A stretch of 64,000 nt of DNA from Olsenella porci (GCF_009695875.1 NZ_VUNC01000006.1:1-64000), one strand, 5' to 3'. Shown: positions 17,079-26,644, counted from the stretch's first letter. The notes: generated from the sequence alone by a model not told the origin. Translations and numbers: made by a program.

Positions 17079-17702
17079 TCAGCCGTCGAGCCCCGGGTAC
17101 CCCTGCTGGCGCAGCGCCTCAAACAGCACAATGGCGACGGCGTTGGAGAGGTTGAGTGAGGTCACCTGCATGCTCCTCTCGTCTACGAAGTTACCGCAAA
17201 CGTCACGCTTGAGCTCGGGGTGCAGCCCCAAGTGCGAGGCGTGCCACTCTCCTGCGTTGGCGAGTGCAGCATCGCCCACCATGGGGATGCGCTCGCACAG
17301 GTTGGGGTGCGACGCGATGAGCCCCTGGTCCAGGCCCGTGCTCTCTCGTCCGAATACGAGGTAGTCGCCGTCATGGTAGCGGCTGTCCGAGTGCCGCCTG
17401 GCACCCCGCTTGGTGAGAAGGTGCATGGCGGGCGCCGGTTCTCCGCCCTCCCCGCCGGGGGAGAGGGGCCCGCCGAGCGCCGCCCAGGCGTCGTGGTTGG
17501 CAAGGAGGAGCGCCTGCCAATCCTCGTAGACCCTGACGTCCAGGCTCTGCCAGTAGGCGAGCCCCGCGCGCCTGAGCGCACGCTCGGAGAGGTCGAACCC
17601 GGGCGCCACCAGGTGAAGGCGCGACCCCGTGAGCACGCAGGTCCTCCCGATGTTGCCGGTGTTGGCCGGTATCTCCGGCTCCACGAGCACGACGTTGAGC
17701 AT
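17079..17702 (-). CDS. trmL: tRNA (cytidine/uridine-34-2'-O)-methyltransferase TrmL
   Basis: SPOUT-class RNA methyltransferase, 207 residues. The three SpoU motifs are visible: NTGNIGRTC at 14-22, FGRESTGL near 127, and SLNLSNAVAIVLFEALRQ near the C-terminus. It is expected to 2'-O-methylate the wobble base of leucine tRNAs using S-adenosylmethionine. An insertion around residues 78-95 (GGPLSPGGEGGEPAPA) is longer than in short homologues. Eight bases separate it from the upstream SHOCT gene, so the two are probably co-transcribed. Confidence 0.92.
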   Translation of the reverse strand: MLNVVLVEPEIPANTGNIGRTCVLTGSRLHLVAPGFDLSERALRRAGLAYWQSLDVRVYEDWQALLLANHDAWAALGGPLSPGGEGGEPAPAMHLLTKRGARRHSDSRYHDGDYLVFGRESTGLDQGLIASHPNLCERIPMVGDAALANAGEWHASHLGLHPELKRDVCGNFVDERSMQVTSLNLSNAVAIVLFEALRQQGYPGLDG

Positions 17703-17710
17703 GTCTCCCC

Positions 17711-18625
17711 CTACAGTCCCAGCAGCTGGCGCTTCTTGCGGTCAAACTCCTCCTGGGTCAGGATGCCCAGGTCCAGGAGCTCCTTTGCCTTCTTGACCTC
17801 CTCGTAGGGGTCGCCCAGGGGAGACGGGGCCGCGACATCTGAGCCCGCTGCCTTTGGGTTGGGCTCGGCACCCTTTGTGTACAACACCGCGTCCCTGGGA
17901 GCGGGGGAGAGGGGCGTCCCCCTCCAGGCCGCGCGCAGTGCCGCGACGGCCGCAACCGCCTCGTCGGGCCCAAGCCCCAGACGCATGGCGTCGCGGGGTG
18001 CCTTGATCGTGAGCACGGAGCGCTCCGTGCCCTCCTCCAGCGCGATGTCCGTGACCGTCTCCCAGGGGAGCGTGACGGGACGCAGGCCAAACAGCCTTCT
18101 CTGGGAGGAGTGGAGCGCGCTCTGGGTCGCCACGAAGGCGAACTGGCCGTCGTTGCGTCTGCCGTCGCGGTAGTTGACCTGAGCGACGAACGTGACATAG
18201 GGGTGCTCGTCGGACTCCAACCCGTTGACCACGACCGCCAGGTGGCGCCGGAGCAGCTGGGGGTCCATCCCGTCGTCGAGTCCGTCTGCCGCGCACCTCC
18301 CGGCAAGGGCCTCGCAGACGTCCTCCTCGCGCCTGCGCTCGCGGACCTCCTCCCCCGTCCTGCCGCCGCGGTTCCTGAGCGCGATGCGGTCCAGCTCCTC
18401 GATGATGGCGTTGCCGGCCTCCAGGTCCTTCTGCGCAAACGACACGTTGACCACCTTGTCGCCCACCGTCACCTGGTACACGGCGGCGAGCAGGCGCGAC
18501 GGCTTGATGAACGCGCGCACGGCCGAGACCTCTGCGGTGGGGTAGTGCTCCCTCCCCACTATGAGCTCCGTGTCGGTGAGCGTGGTGTCGGGCCCGTATC
18601 CCGCGCCCGGTGCGTAGAGCTTCAT
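17711..18625 (-). CDS. SHOCT-domain protein of unknown function
   Basis: 304 residues. The last 30 residues match the SHOCT pattern (KKAKELLDLGILTQEEFDRKK), a short helical hairpin found at the end of many bacterial proteins. The N-terminal 220 residues contain two beta-rich stretches resembling PH-like/bPH domains (around 15-70 and 130-210) separated by a charged helical segment (RRGRTGEEVRERRREE region), but I cannot name a family with certainty. No membrane helix. ATG 18625 follows GAGGGGA. Co-directional with trmL eight bases downstream and divergent from the methyltransferase. Confidence 0.75.
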   Translation of the reverse strand: MKLYAPGAGYGPDTTLTDTELIVGREHYPTAEVSAVRAFIKPSRLLAAVYQVTVGDKVVNVSFAQKDLEAGNAIIEELDRIALRNRGGRTGEEVRERRREEDVCEALAGRCAADGLDDGMDPQLLRRHLAVVVNGLESDEHPYVTFVAQVNYRDGRRNDGQFAFVATQSALHSSQRRLFGLRPVTLPWETVTDIALEEGTERSVLTIKAPRDAMRLGLGPDEAVAAVAALRAAWRGTPLSPAPRDAVLYTKGAEPNPKAAGSDVAAPSPLGDPYEEVKKAKELLDLGILTQEEFDRKKRQLLGL

Positions 18626-18822
18626 GAGGTCCCCTCTCGCTTGTCTCATCGCTCTAGGCTAGCGCGAAGCGTTGTGGAGGGGCGGGAGAACCTCCATCGT
18701 CCTCGCTCGGGATCGTCCGTCCCGCACGCTGTGATGCCGTGGATTGGGAATAGAATCGTGTGACCCGGCCCGCGCTTCCCGCGGGGCCGGCTAGCAGAAT
18801 CCGAGGTTGGGGGAGGTAACCC

Positions 18823-19488
18823 ATGGAAGGTGCGGACGAGGTCATGGACGAGCGCGCGGTCACGCGCGAGGGGGATCCCGGCAACCCCCATGGGACCTTT
18901 GGCGAGCGGATGCTCGAGCGCATGAACCGGAGCCATGCCGACGTCACCAACTGGGCTCTCGACCTGGTCGACTTCCATGCCGGGGACCGTGCCCTGGACA
19001 TCGGCTGCGGCGGGGGTGCCACGATGGGGCGCATCGCGGACCGCATCGAGGCGGTGGGTGGGGGCGGCCACGTGAGTGGCGTCGACCACTCGGAGGTCTC
19101 GTGCGCCACCTCCCGCCGGCAGAACGAGGCGGCCATCCGCGCGGGGTCGATGGACGTCACGTGCGCATCGGTGGAATCGCTGCCCTTTCCCGATGCCTCG
19201 TTTGACGTGGTGACCACGGTCGAGAGCTTCTACTTCTGGCCCGACCCGCCGCGCTCCCTGCGCGAGGTGGCCCGCGTGGTGAGGCCGGGAGGGCGCTTCC
19301 TCCTGGTGGCCGACGTCTACCGCCGTCCCGACCTCGACGACGAGGTGCGGGAGAACATCGAGCGCTATGACCTCACCGTGCTCACGCCCGATGAGTATGT
19401 GTCGCTTCTGGAGGGCGCGGGCTTCTCGCATGCGACCGCCCACCTGCGCGAGGGGACGACCTGGATCGCCGTGGAGGGCGTGAGGTAG
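18823..19488 (+). CDS. Class I SAM-dependent methyltransferase
   Basis: 221-residue methyltransferase_11/UbiE-like enzyme. Motif I is ALDIGCGGGA (57-66), the acidic end of strand 2 is SGVDHS, and motif post-II is DVVTTVESFYFWPD. GGGGGAGGT immediately precedes ATG 18823. The stop is directly followed by the GTG of the YwaF/TMEM164-like gene with no gap, so the pair is almost certainly co-translated; the methyl acceptor may be a lipid or small molecule handled by that membrane protein, but that is an inference. Confidence 0.88.
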   Translation: MEGADEVMDERAVTREGDPGNPHGTFGERMLERMNRSHADVTNWALDLVDFHAGDRALDIGCGGGATMGRIADRIEAVGGGGHVSGVDHSEVSCATSRRQNEAAIRAGSMDVTCASVESLPFPDASFDVVTTVESFYFWPDPPRSLREVARVVRPGGRFLLVADVYRRPDLDDEVRENIERYDLTVLTPDEYVSLLEGAGFSHATAHLREGTTWIAVEGVR

Positions 19489-20313
19489 GTGGGTGCCCTG
19501 CAAGGGCTTGCGTCGGTGGTCTTGGCGTTTCTCACCCCCGAGCCGGTGTTCCTCTCACACCCCGAGGGGGGATTCGCGACCTTTGGTCCCCAGCACCTCT
19601 GCATGCTCGCGATCATGGCCGCACTCTCCGTCGTGCTGCTGCGCGCCTTCCGCCGGCTGCCCGCGGGATGGGGGAGAGGGACGGCGCGCCATCGGTTCCT
19701 GGTCACCGTGGCGGCGGTCCCGCTCGCGCTCCTAGGGTCGCGCGACTCCATCCTCATTGCCCGGGGGCTCATGACCCCCAACTTCTGGCCGCTGCACATC
19801 TGCAACATATGCGAGTTCCTCAACCTCGCGCTCGCGGTGAGCGAGAGCCGCCACATCGCGCGCGTCGCCTATCCGTGGGGCATGGTGGGCGGCATCGGCG
19901 CCCTTCTCCTCCCCGGCTGGACCTACTGCCCCGTTTGGAGCTACGCATCGGTGGGCGGCTTCGTCGAGCACGCCCTCATGGTCGTCTGCTGCCTGTGCAT
20001 GGTGGGGGGTGGACTGTATCGCCCGCGGCTGCGGCACCTTTGGGAGCCTACGGTCGCGGCGGTGACGGGCGGCCTGCTGTTCCGGATCCTCAACCCGGTG
20101 CTGGGCACCAACTTCTTCTTCGTCACCCAGCCCGTGGCCGCGCCCTTCGTGTGGGGTGTGAGGCGGTTTGGCGACCCGGGGTTCCTGGTGATCTACCTGC
20201 TCATCGCCTTGGCGCTGTGGTGTGCCTTCGATGGGATGGGGCTTCTCCTCCGGGGAACCCTGGTTTGTCCCGCGGAGGTGGGAGACGAGCAAAACCTCAG
20301 TGCGAGTGCATGA
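19489..20313 (+). CDS. YwaF/TMEM164-like integral membrane protein
   Basis: 274 residues with six to seven membrane segments. The family signature is visible: FGPQHL near the start, FWPLHICNICEFLN in the middle, and a later LNPVLGTNFFF stretch. These proteins are conserved across bacteria, and the human relative TMEM164 is an ether-lipid acyltransferase; a role in lipid remodelling is possible here. It starts with GTG abutting the methyltransferase stop. Confidence 0.8.
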   Translation: MGALQGLASVVLAFLTPEPVFLSHPEGGFATFGPQHLCMLAIMAALSVVLLRAFRRLPAGWGRGTARHRFLVTVAAVPLALLGSRDSILIARGLMTPNFWPLHICNICEFLNLALAVSESRHIARVAYPWGMVGGIGALLLPGWTYCPVWSYASVGGFVEHALMVVCCLCMVGGGLYRPRLRHLWEPTVAAVTGGLLFRILNPVLGTNFFFVTQPVAAPFVWGVRRFGDPGFLVIYLLIALALWCAFDGMGLLLRGTLVCPAEVGDEQNLSASA

Positions 20314-20404
20314 GATTTTCTGAATGCCAGATTACAGGTCAATCCCCGGGGTAAACACTTAGCTGTGAAAAAAACGTACGCCGCTAGAAGGGGGACATGC
20401 CTGC

Positions 20405-22375
20405 ATGAAGCAGTTCAAGACAGAGAGCAAGAAGCTCCTGGACCTCATGATCAACTCGATCTACACCAACAAGGAGATCTTCCTGCGCGAGCTCATCTCC
20501 AATGCGTCCGACTCCCTGGACAAGCTGTCGTTCGAGGGGATCAACAACCCAGACCTGCATGTTGACCAGGACTCGCTCGAGATCCGCGTGAGCTTTGACA
20601 AGGACGCCCGCACCGTGACCGTGAGCGACAACGGCATCGGCATGGACAAGGACGCCCTGGAGAAGGACCTGGGCACCATCGCGCACTCGGGCTCCGAGGA
20701 GTTCAAGCGCGAGAACAAGGAGCACCAGGGCGAGGACGTGGACATCATCGGCCAGTTTGGCGTGGGCTTCTACAGCTCGTTCATGGTCGCCGACCACGTG
20801 CGCGTAGTGAGCCGCGCTCTGGGTGCCGACGCCGCCTATGCCTGGGAGTCCGACGGCGTGACGGGCTACACCATCGAGCCCGCAGCCGAGGGCGAGAGGG
20901 ACGGTGCCGACGACCACGGCACCGACGTGGTCCTTCACCTGCGTCCCTCCACGGACGACGAGAACACCGATCGCTTCCTGAGCGAGTGGGGCCTGAGGGA
21001 CCTCATCACGCGCTACAGCAACTACGTGCGCCACCCCATTCGCATGATGGTGGAGAAGTCGCGCGAGAAGCCCAAGCCCGAGGACGCCGGCGACGACTAC
21101 AAGCCCGAGTACGAGACGTACGAGGAGCTCGAGACCATCAACTCCATGACGCCCATCTGGAAGAAGCGCCAGGCGGACGTGGAGCAGAAGGACTACGACG
21201 AGTTCTACAAGTCGACCTTCCACGACTGGGAGGACCCGCTCCGCACCGTGAGCTTTCATGCCGAGGGCGCGCTGAGCTACGACGCGCTGCTGTTCATCCC
21301 CAGCCAGGCGCCGTTCGACCTGTACAGCAAGGACTACAAGAAGGGACTCGCGCTCTACTCGTCAAACGTCCTCATCCAGGAGAAGTGCGAGGACCTGCTT
21401 CCCGACTACTACAACTTCGTGCGCGGCATCGTGGACTCGCCCGACGTGCACCTCAACATCTCGCGCGAGACGCTGCAGCAGAACGCTCAGCTCAGGGCCA
21501 TTGCCCGTCGCGTTGAGAAGAAGATCACGAGCGAGCTGCAGGCCATGCGCGACAACGACCGCGAGGACTACGAGAAGTTCTTCGACAACTTTGGCCGCGG
21601 CCTCAAGTTTGGCATCTACAACAGCTACGGCTCCAAGGCCGACGAGCTCGCCGACCTCCTGCTGTACTGGAGCGCCAAGCAGGGCAAGATGGTGACCTTC
21701 GCGGAGTACGTGGAGTCGATGGCGGAGGGGCAGGACAAGGTCTACTACGCCTCGGGCGAGAGCCGCGAGCGCCTGGAGCAGCTGCCTGCCGTGAGGAGTG
21801 CCGTCGACCACGGCTACGACGTACTTCTATGCACCCAGGACGTGGACGAGTTCATGTTCCAGGTCATGCGCTCCTACCACGTTGACGCCAAGGCGGGCGA
21901 CTCCGAGCACAAGGGGACCGAGGCCAAGGACTACGACCTGGTCAACGTCACGACCGCGGGCCTGGACCTGGCGACCGACGACGAGAAGAAGGATGCCGAG
22001 AAGGCCCAGGACGAGCACAAGGAGCTGTTCAGCGAGCTCAAGGATGCCATGGACGGCAAGGTTGACGACGTGAAGGCGGCCGCCGGCCTGGGGGACGCCC
22101 CCGCGGCGATCGCGTCCGAGGGTCCCGTGTCGCTCGAGATGGAGCGAGTGATCAGCCATGGCCCCGAGGGCGAGAACGCCCCCAAGGCGCACCGCGTGCT
22201 GCAGCTCAACGCCGCGCACCCCGTGTTTGGCAAGCTCGTGGCGGCACAGGAGTCGGGTGACAAGGACCGCCTGAAGCTCTATGGCCACATCCTGTACGAC
22301 CAGGCACTCCTGGTTGCTGGCATGCCCATCGACGACCCGATCGAGTTCGCCAAGGACGTCACGGAGCTTATGTAG
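20405..22375 (+). CDS. htpG: Molecular chaperone HtpG (Hsp90)
   Basis: 656-residue bacterial Hsp90. The GHKL ATPase domain shows the N box (ELISNASDSLDKL), G1 (DNGIGM) and G2 (GQFGVGFYSSFMV). The middle domain holds the ATP-responsive arginine region (LNISRETLQQN), and the C-terminal dimerisation domain is complete. A charged insertion (DDEKKDAEKAQDEHKE region) sits near residues 520-540. ATG 20405 follows GAAGGGGGACATG. No CIRCE or HAIR heat-shock operator was found in the 91-base upstream gap. Ends at a strong hairpin facing the YdcF gene. Confidence 0.97.
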   Translation: MKQFKTESKKLLDLMINSIYTNKEIFLRELISNASDSLDKLSFEGINNPDLHVDQDSLEIRVSFDKDARTVTVSDNGIGMDKDALEKDLGTIAHSGSEEFKRENKEHQGEDVDIIGQFGVGFYSSFMVADHVRVVSRALGADAAYAWESDGVTGYTIEPAAEGERDGADDHGTDVVLHLRPSTDDENTDRFLSEWGLRDLITRYSNYVRHPIRMMVEKSREKPKPEDAGDDYKPEYETYEELETINSMTPIWKKRQADVEQKDYDEFYKSTFHDWEDPLRTVSFHAEGALSYDALLFIPSQAPFDLYSKDYKKGLALYSSNVLIQEKCEDLLPDYYNFVRGIVDSPDVHLNISRETLQQNAQLRAIARRVEKKITSELQAMRDNDREDYEKFFDNFGRGLKFGIYNSYGSKADELADLLLYWSAKQGKMVTFAEYVESMAEGQDKVYYASGESRERLEQLPAVRSAVDHGYDVLLCTQDVDEFMFQVMRSYHVDAKAGDSEHKGTEAKDYDLVNVTTAGLDLATDDEKKDAEKAQDEHKELFSELKDAMDGKVDDVKAAAGLGDAPAAIASEGPVSLEMERVISHGPEGENAPKAHRVLQLNAAHPVFGKLVAAQESGDKDRLKLYGHILYDQALLVAGMPIDDPIEFAKDVTELM

Positions 22376-22412
22376 GAGACGCGCAAGACGCAGCGCACCA
22401 GAACGAGGGGGT

Positions 22413-22440
22413 CGTCCCGGATGGGGCGGCCCCCTCTCGT
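22413..22440. terminator. htpG/ydcF bidirectional terminator
   Basis: ACGAGGGGG and CGTCCC pair with GGGGCG and CCCCCTCTCGT between convergent genes. Confidence 0.7.
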
Positions 22441-22464
22441 GTGGTAGACGCGCGCCTCTCCCCG

Positions 22465-23547
22465 CTAGCTTCCCACGATGGTGCCAAAGAGCCAGGCGGC
22501 GACGTAGACGGCGGCGAGGGCGATCATGACCCTGGTGTAGAGCCTCCTGCGGAGAGAGACGTATGCCGCCCACTCCCTCACGAGTGCGTTGAGCGAGAAG
22601 TACAGGCGCACGCGGGATCCCAGCCCGTCGCAGCGAACGCCCAACTCGCGGGTGAGAAGCAGCGCTCGGAACACGTGGTAGTCGTCCGTTACCACAACCG
22701 CGCGCGAGCGCCGGGAGACATCCCCGCCGTCGGGGGAGATGAGTGCGAACGAGTTCGCGATGTTCTCCCGCGTGCTGCGCGAGCGGTCCTCCAGGACGAT
22801 TGCCTCCCGAGGTACGCCTTGCGAGACGGCGTACTCTGCCATGGCGCTGGCCTCGCTCACCAGCTCGTCCGGCCCCTGGCCGCCCGACATCACGAGGATG
22901 GAGCCGGGGTTGTCGCGCCACGCCCGAACGCCGCGGTCGACCCTGCGTGCCAGGAGCGGCGTCACGGTGCGTCCCTCCGCGAGCCCCGCGCCCAGGACGA
23001 CCACGTGAGCGTAACGACGGCGGCGGTGCGGGATCTGCGCGAGCGCCCCGCTGATGGTGTAGAGCGTGAAGACCGCCGAGAGCACGCCCAGGACGATGGC
23101 TGCAAGGCCGAAGGCCAGGTCGAGGGCGCCGCCAACGATCGGAAGGGAGACCAGCTTGTCTCTGACGAGGGGCCATACCGCGACGTAGGCGACCATCAGG
23201 ATGCCCAATCCCAGCGACAGCAGATTGGAGGGCCGAGCCCCCTCCCGGCGAATCAGCCTTACTCCCGAGACGACGAGCGTCACCACCAGGGCAACCGGGA
23301 ACAGGGCGAGAAGCACCACGAGCAGCACCAGGACCACCAGGTTGGCCTGCTGCAGCACTGGGTGGTCGCCAAACGGGACGCCGGCGACCAGCATGGTCTC
23401 CACGACGAGGGCCAGCGTCCCTATCGCAAAGAGGAACGACAGCCCGTACCACAGGCTCCTCTCCTCGTGCACCCTCAGGTACCAGAACCACGCCTGTCCC
23501 GCGACTGCCGTTGCCACGAGCAGGGCAACCAGGGTCCCTACCGTCAT
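22465..23547 (-). CDS. YdcF/SanA-family membrane protein (DUF218)
   Basis: 360 residues. About five hydrophobic segments fill the first 165 residues, then a DUF218 domain (YAHVVVLGAGL, ILVMSGGQGPDE, LEDRSRSTRENIANSFAL, VVVTDDYHVFRALLLTRELG), with a final helix near the C-terminus. DUF218 proteins such as ElyC and SanA affect envelope integrity and peptidoglycan/lipid carrier metabolism. Its start overlaps the stop of the upstream LysR gene by four bases (ATGA), implying translational coupling. Confidence 0.87.
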   Translation of the reverse strand: MTVGTLVALLVATAVAGQAWFWYLRVHEERSLWYGLSFLFAIGTLALVVETMLVAGVPFGDHPVLQQANLVVLVLLVVLLALFPVALVVTLVVSGVRLIRREGARPSNLLSLGLGILMVAYVAVWPLVRDKLVSLPIVGGALDLAFGLAAIVLGVLSAVFTLYTISGALAQIPHRRRRYAHVVVLGAGLAEGRTVTPLLARRVDRGVRAWRDNPGSILVMSGGQGPDELVSEASAMAEYAVSQGVPREAIVLEDRSRSTRENIANSFALISPDGGDVSRRSRAVVVTDDYHVFRALLLTRELGVRCDGLGSRVRLYFSLNALVREWAAYVSLRRRLYTRVMIALAAVYVAAWLFGTIVGS

Positions 23548-24440
23548 CCCTCGCTCCTCTCGCCCGCGTCCCCAAGGCTCTGACCCAGGTGCCTTAAGAA
23601 GTCCCTCGTTGCCCTTGACAGCTCGGCCTGGGGGCGGTACGTCACGTAGATGTCACGGTACGCCCTGGGCTCGAGTGGCAGGATTGCCACGTCAAAGGGG
23701 CAGCGTGACAGGATGAGTGAGGGCAGGATCGAGACCCCCAGCCCCGCCTCGACCAGCGCCATTATCGCGTAGTCGTCCCAGGTCCTGAGCCATACGTTGG
23801 GGGAGAGGCGTGCCCTCTTGAACAGGCGCGGCACCATGCCGGCGGACTCCTGCTCCAGCATCAGAAAGGGGCCGCGGGCGAGCTCGCGCAGGGTCACCGA
23901 ATCGTGCGCTGCCAGCTCGTGCCCCCGCGGGACCACGGCGACCAGCTCGTCCCGGTCGATGGCGGCGCGCTCGATGCCCGCACCCGGCTCGTAGGGGAGA
24001 AACCCCACGTCCACGCGCCCGGAGTCGACCCACCGCTCGATCTGGTCGTAGTCTCCCAGCAACAGCTCGTAGTCAACGTGCGGATGGCGGCGCTGCAGGT
24101 CACCTAGCACGCGGGGGAGGATGTAGGTTGCCACGCTCGACACGGTGCCGATGCGGACGGCCCCGGTCTCGAGGCCGCGTATCTCTCCCACGCGCTCCTC
24201 GAGGAGGTGGTACTCGGAGCAGAGGCGCTGGGCAACGGGTAGGATTCGCTCTCCGTCGGGGGTCAGGGTGATCCCGCGCCGCCCGCGGTTGAACAGTGTC
24301 ACCTCCCAGTCGCGCTCGAGGTCGGCAATCATGCGGCTTACTCCCGATTGGGAGTAGCCCATCTGCTCCGCGGCGCGCGTGAGGCTCCCCAGGCGTGCCG
24401 TCTCCACGAAGGCCTGGTACTTGAGGATGCTGGCGTCCAC
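23544..24440 (-). CDS. LysR-family transcription regulator
   Basis: 298 residues: winged HTH (SLTRAAEQMGYSQSGVSRMIADLE, residues about 17-41) plus a substrate-binding domain with VRIGTVSSVATYILP at its start. GTG 24440 is preceded by AAGGGAGGGTCA. Divergent from the EamA transporter across 117 bases, the classical arrangement for a LysR regulator and its target. It is also translationally coupled to the YdcF-like gene behind it. An imperfect inverted repeat, CTGACCCTCCCT at 24440 and AGGGAAGGTCAG at 24511, brackets the gap, though the first arm is also its ribosome site. Confidence 0.92.
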   Translation of the reverse strand: MDASILKYQAFVETARLGSLTRAAEQMGYSQSGVSRMIADLERDWEVTLFNRGRRGITLTPDGERILPVAQRLCSEYHLLEERVGEIRGLETGAVRIGTVSSVATYILPRVLGDLQRRHPHVDYELLLGDYDQIERWVDSGRVDVGFLPYEPGAGIERAAIDRDELVAVVPRGHELAAHDSVTLRELARGPFLMLEQESAGMVPRLFKRARLSPNVWLRTWDDYAIMALVEAGLGVSILPSLILSRCPFDVAILPLEPRAYRDIYVTYRPQAELSRATRDFLRHLGQSLGDAGERSEG

Positions 24441-24557
24441 TGACCCTCCCTTGTTAGGTATGCAGAGGCATCATGACACACATGAGATATTCGCGCTTTT
24501 CTCAGACGAGAGGGAAGGTCAGACTATGCCCGGGAAACGTCGTGGAGGGGATGGCTC

Positions 24558-25481
24558 GTGTCTCGGTCGTATGGGAAGTACCTCGCATCGCTCTTGCTGT
24601 TTGGGTCAAACGGGATAGTCGCGAGTGGCATCTCGCTCCCCAGCACGCAGATCGTGCTCCTGCGCACCCTCCTGGGGGCGGTACTGCTCGTGGTCGTCCT
24701 GCTCGTCTCTCGGCAGCCGCTCGTTGGGCGCGAGCATCCCCGCCAGGTGGCGGCGCTTGCCGTCTCGGGTGGAGCCCTGGGTGTGAGCTGGGTGTTCCTC
24801 TTCCAGGCCTACCGGCTGGTGGGGGTGGGGACCTCCACCCTGCTGTACTACCTAGGGCCGGTCATCGTGATGGCGCTCGCCCCGCTCCTGCTCCACGAGC
24901 GGCTCGGTGCCCCCAAGCTCGCCTGCTTCGCCGCGGTCCTGCTGGGTGCCTACCTCGTTGTGTCGCAGGGCTCCGGCGGCCTGGGCTCCGCACGGGGAAT
25001 CCTCTGCGGCCTGGGTGCGGCGGCCTTCTACGCCGTCATGGTCATCGCCGGCAAGGGGTCCCACGACGTGGGCGGGCTCGAGGCCGCCACGATACAGCTG
25101 GTCGCGAGCTTCGCGGTCGTCGCGCTGTACACGCCCTTCGCCGGGGCGCTGCAGCCCGTGGCTCCGTCCTCTCTCCCCATGGTCGCCATGCTCGGCCTCG
25201 TGAACACCGGCCTGGGCTGCTACCTGTACTTCTCCGCCATGGGGCGCCTGAGCGTGCAGTCCGTCTCGGTCCTTGGCTACCTCGAGCCCGTCTCGGCGGT
25301 GCTGCTCTCCGCCATCCTGCTCGCGGAGCCCCTGGGTCCCGGCCGCATCCTGGGTGCCGTGCTGGTGCTGGGAGGGGCCATGGCCTGCGAGCTGGTGGGC
25401 AGGCGCCAGACGGCCGACGGGCGCGGGTCCCGTGGCGGCGTGGTACCAGACGGTGCCAGCGCGAGCGGGATTGCCGCATAG
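24558..25481 (+). CDS. EamA/DMT-family transporter
   Basis: 307-residue drug/metabolite transporter with ten predicted helices in two EamA repeats (about residues 5-135 and 145-285). The repeat junction GVGTSTLLYYLGPVIVMALAPLLLHE is typical of exporters of amino acids or metabolites, and the second repeat ends with SVLGYLEPVSAVLLSAILLAEPLG. GTG 24558 has CGTGGAGGGGATGG upstream. Probably controlled by the divergent LysR protein. Confidence 0.9.
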   Translation: MSRSYGKYLASLLLFGSNGIVASGISLPSTQIVLLRTLLGAVLLVVVLLVSRQPLVGREHPRQVAALAVSGGALGVSWVFLFQAYRLVGVGTSTLLYYLGPVIVMALAPLLLHERLGAPKLACFAAVLLGAYLVVSQGSGGLGSARGILCGLGAAAFYAVMVIAGKGSHDVGGLEAATIQLVASFAVVALYTPFAGALQPVAPSSLPMVAMLGLVNTGLGCYLYFSAMGRLSVQSVSVLGYLEPVSAVLLSAILLAEPLGPGRILGAVLVLGGAMACELVGRRQTADGRGSRGGVVPDGASASGIAA

Positions 25482-25509
25482 GATTGGTGGCTCTCACCTC
25501 GTGACGCGC

Positions 25510-25547
25510 GGGGCGGCGGGCATCTGGTGCCCGCCGCCCCGTCTTGT
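25510..25547. terminator. Bidirectional terminator
   Basis: GGGGCGGCGGGCA pairs perfectly with TGCCCGCCGCCCC over a 5-base loop, followed by GTCTTGTCT, between the convergent EamA and DUF4179 genes. Confidence 0.8.
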
Positions 25548-25564
25548 CTCGCCCCGTCTTTCGG

Positions 25565-26644
25565 CTATTCCGTCACGGTAACGCCGCCAAAGCTCACGGA
25601 TGCCACCTGCGACGGGTCGATGGTGCGGTTCAGGAACGCGCCCATCTCGACCACCGTCTTGCCATCCTCCTCGTGGGAGCTGCACGCCCCGCTGGGGACC
25701 GTGATGGTCGTCCCGTCGCGCATGGTGACGGTGATGTCTCCCAGGTCGAGGTACTTGGGCGACCACCTGCCAGACGTCTTGGGGGCTTCCTCCGTGCCGT
25801 CCACGGTGTAGTCCACGCTCACGGCAACGGGCGAGACGCTCACGGACTGCACGCTTGCGTCCGTTCCCGCCACGGTAAGGCTTCCGGTGGGCTTGAGGCT
25901 CACGGAGTCCGCCTCGTAGTTGAGCTTGAACTTGAGGTCCCAGCTCCCCGTTGCCACGGGCGTCTCGGACTGCGTGGAGTCATCCAGCCCGTTGATGGCG
26001 GAGAGGTGCATGTTCACTGTGGCCCCAATCACGTTGGTGTCGGCAGTGAGCTGCGTCACCAGCTGGATCGCGTTGTCGGAGGGGTCGGCGTCGTAGAAGT
26101 ACGCGCTGCCGCCCTGACCGGTCGCCCCGTCCACGCTCTGGTCGAAGTCCGCGGACAGCGGGTGCCCGTCCAGCGTGAGCGTGCCGTTCTCGTCGGTGCC
26201 CACGGTGCCGAGCGGCTTGCCGTCGGCGCGGGCGATGCTGTAGACCACCACGTAGTTGCGCTCGTCTCCCATGATCGCGTCTGCGGAGATGGTGATGCCA
26301 TTGCACGTCGCGACCGCGTTGACCGGGCGGCCGACCTTGTCGGTGACGTTGGTGGGGGCGGTCCCTCCGCCAAACACGTCGTCGAACGCGCTCGCGACGC
26401 TCACGAGCTGCCCGCTCGCGTAGGCGTAGCCGCCCAGTCCCACCGCAACGGCGATGCCCGCGGCGACCGCCGCGACGGCGAGCCCGCGACGCCTGCGGGG
26501 GCGGAACGCGGCGACGGGGGCCTCGCCGCTAGCTTGCGTACCCAGGGCTGCAGAGGCAACTGCCTGCGCCATCCTGTCCCTCTGCTCCTTGGTGAGCGCG
26601 ACCTGACCCATCTCGTCCCGATACCTCGCTGCCATGTCGCTCAT
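25565..26644 (-). CDS. DUF4179-type membrane anti-sigma factor candidate
   Basis: 359 residues. A cytoplasmic N-terminus (1-50, with QRDRMAQAVASAALG), one membrane helix at about 54-76, then a long exported beta-rich part with repeated Ser/Thr/Asp-rich strands. This topology and the position right after an ECF sigma gene match DUF4179 anti-sigma proteins, where the cytoplasmic end holds the sigma factor and the outside part senses stress. ATG 26644 is well supported by GGAGGGG. Its first 116 bases lie inside the annotated end of the sigma gene. Confidence 0.82.
   Translation of the reverse strand: MSDMAARYRDEMGQVALTKEQRDRMAQAVASAALGTQASGEAPVAAFRPRRRRGLAVAAVAAGIAVAVGLGGYAYASGQLVSVASAFDDVFGGGTAPTNVTDKVGRPVNAVATCNGITISADAIMGDERNYVVVYSIARADGKPLGTVGTDENGTLTLDGHPLSADFDQSVDGATGQGGSAYFYDADPSDNAIQLVTQLTADTNVIGATVNMHLSAINGLDDSTQSETPVATGSWDLKFKLNYEADSVSLKPTGSLTVAGTDASVQSVSVSPVAVSVDYTVDGTEEAPKTSGRWSPKYLDLGDITVTMRDGTTITVPSGACSSHEEDGKTVVEMGAFLNRTIDPSQVASVSFGGVTVTE

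Noticed and set aside
24440-24522. Inverted repeat CTGACCCTCCCT / AGGGAAGGTCAG as a LysR operator
   Set aside because: The first arm coincides with the ribosome site of the LysR gene, and the 60-base separation is not typical; noted only as a possibility.
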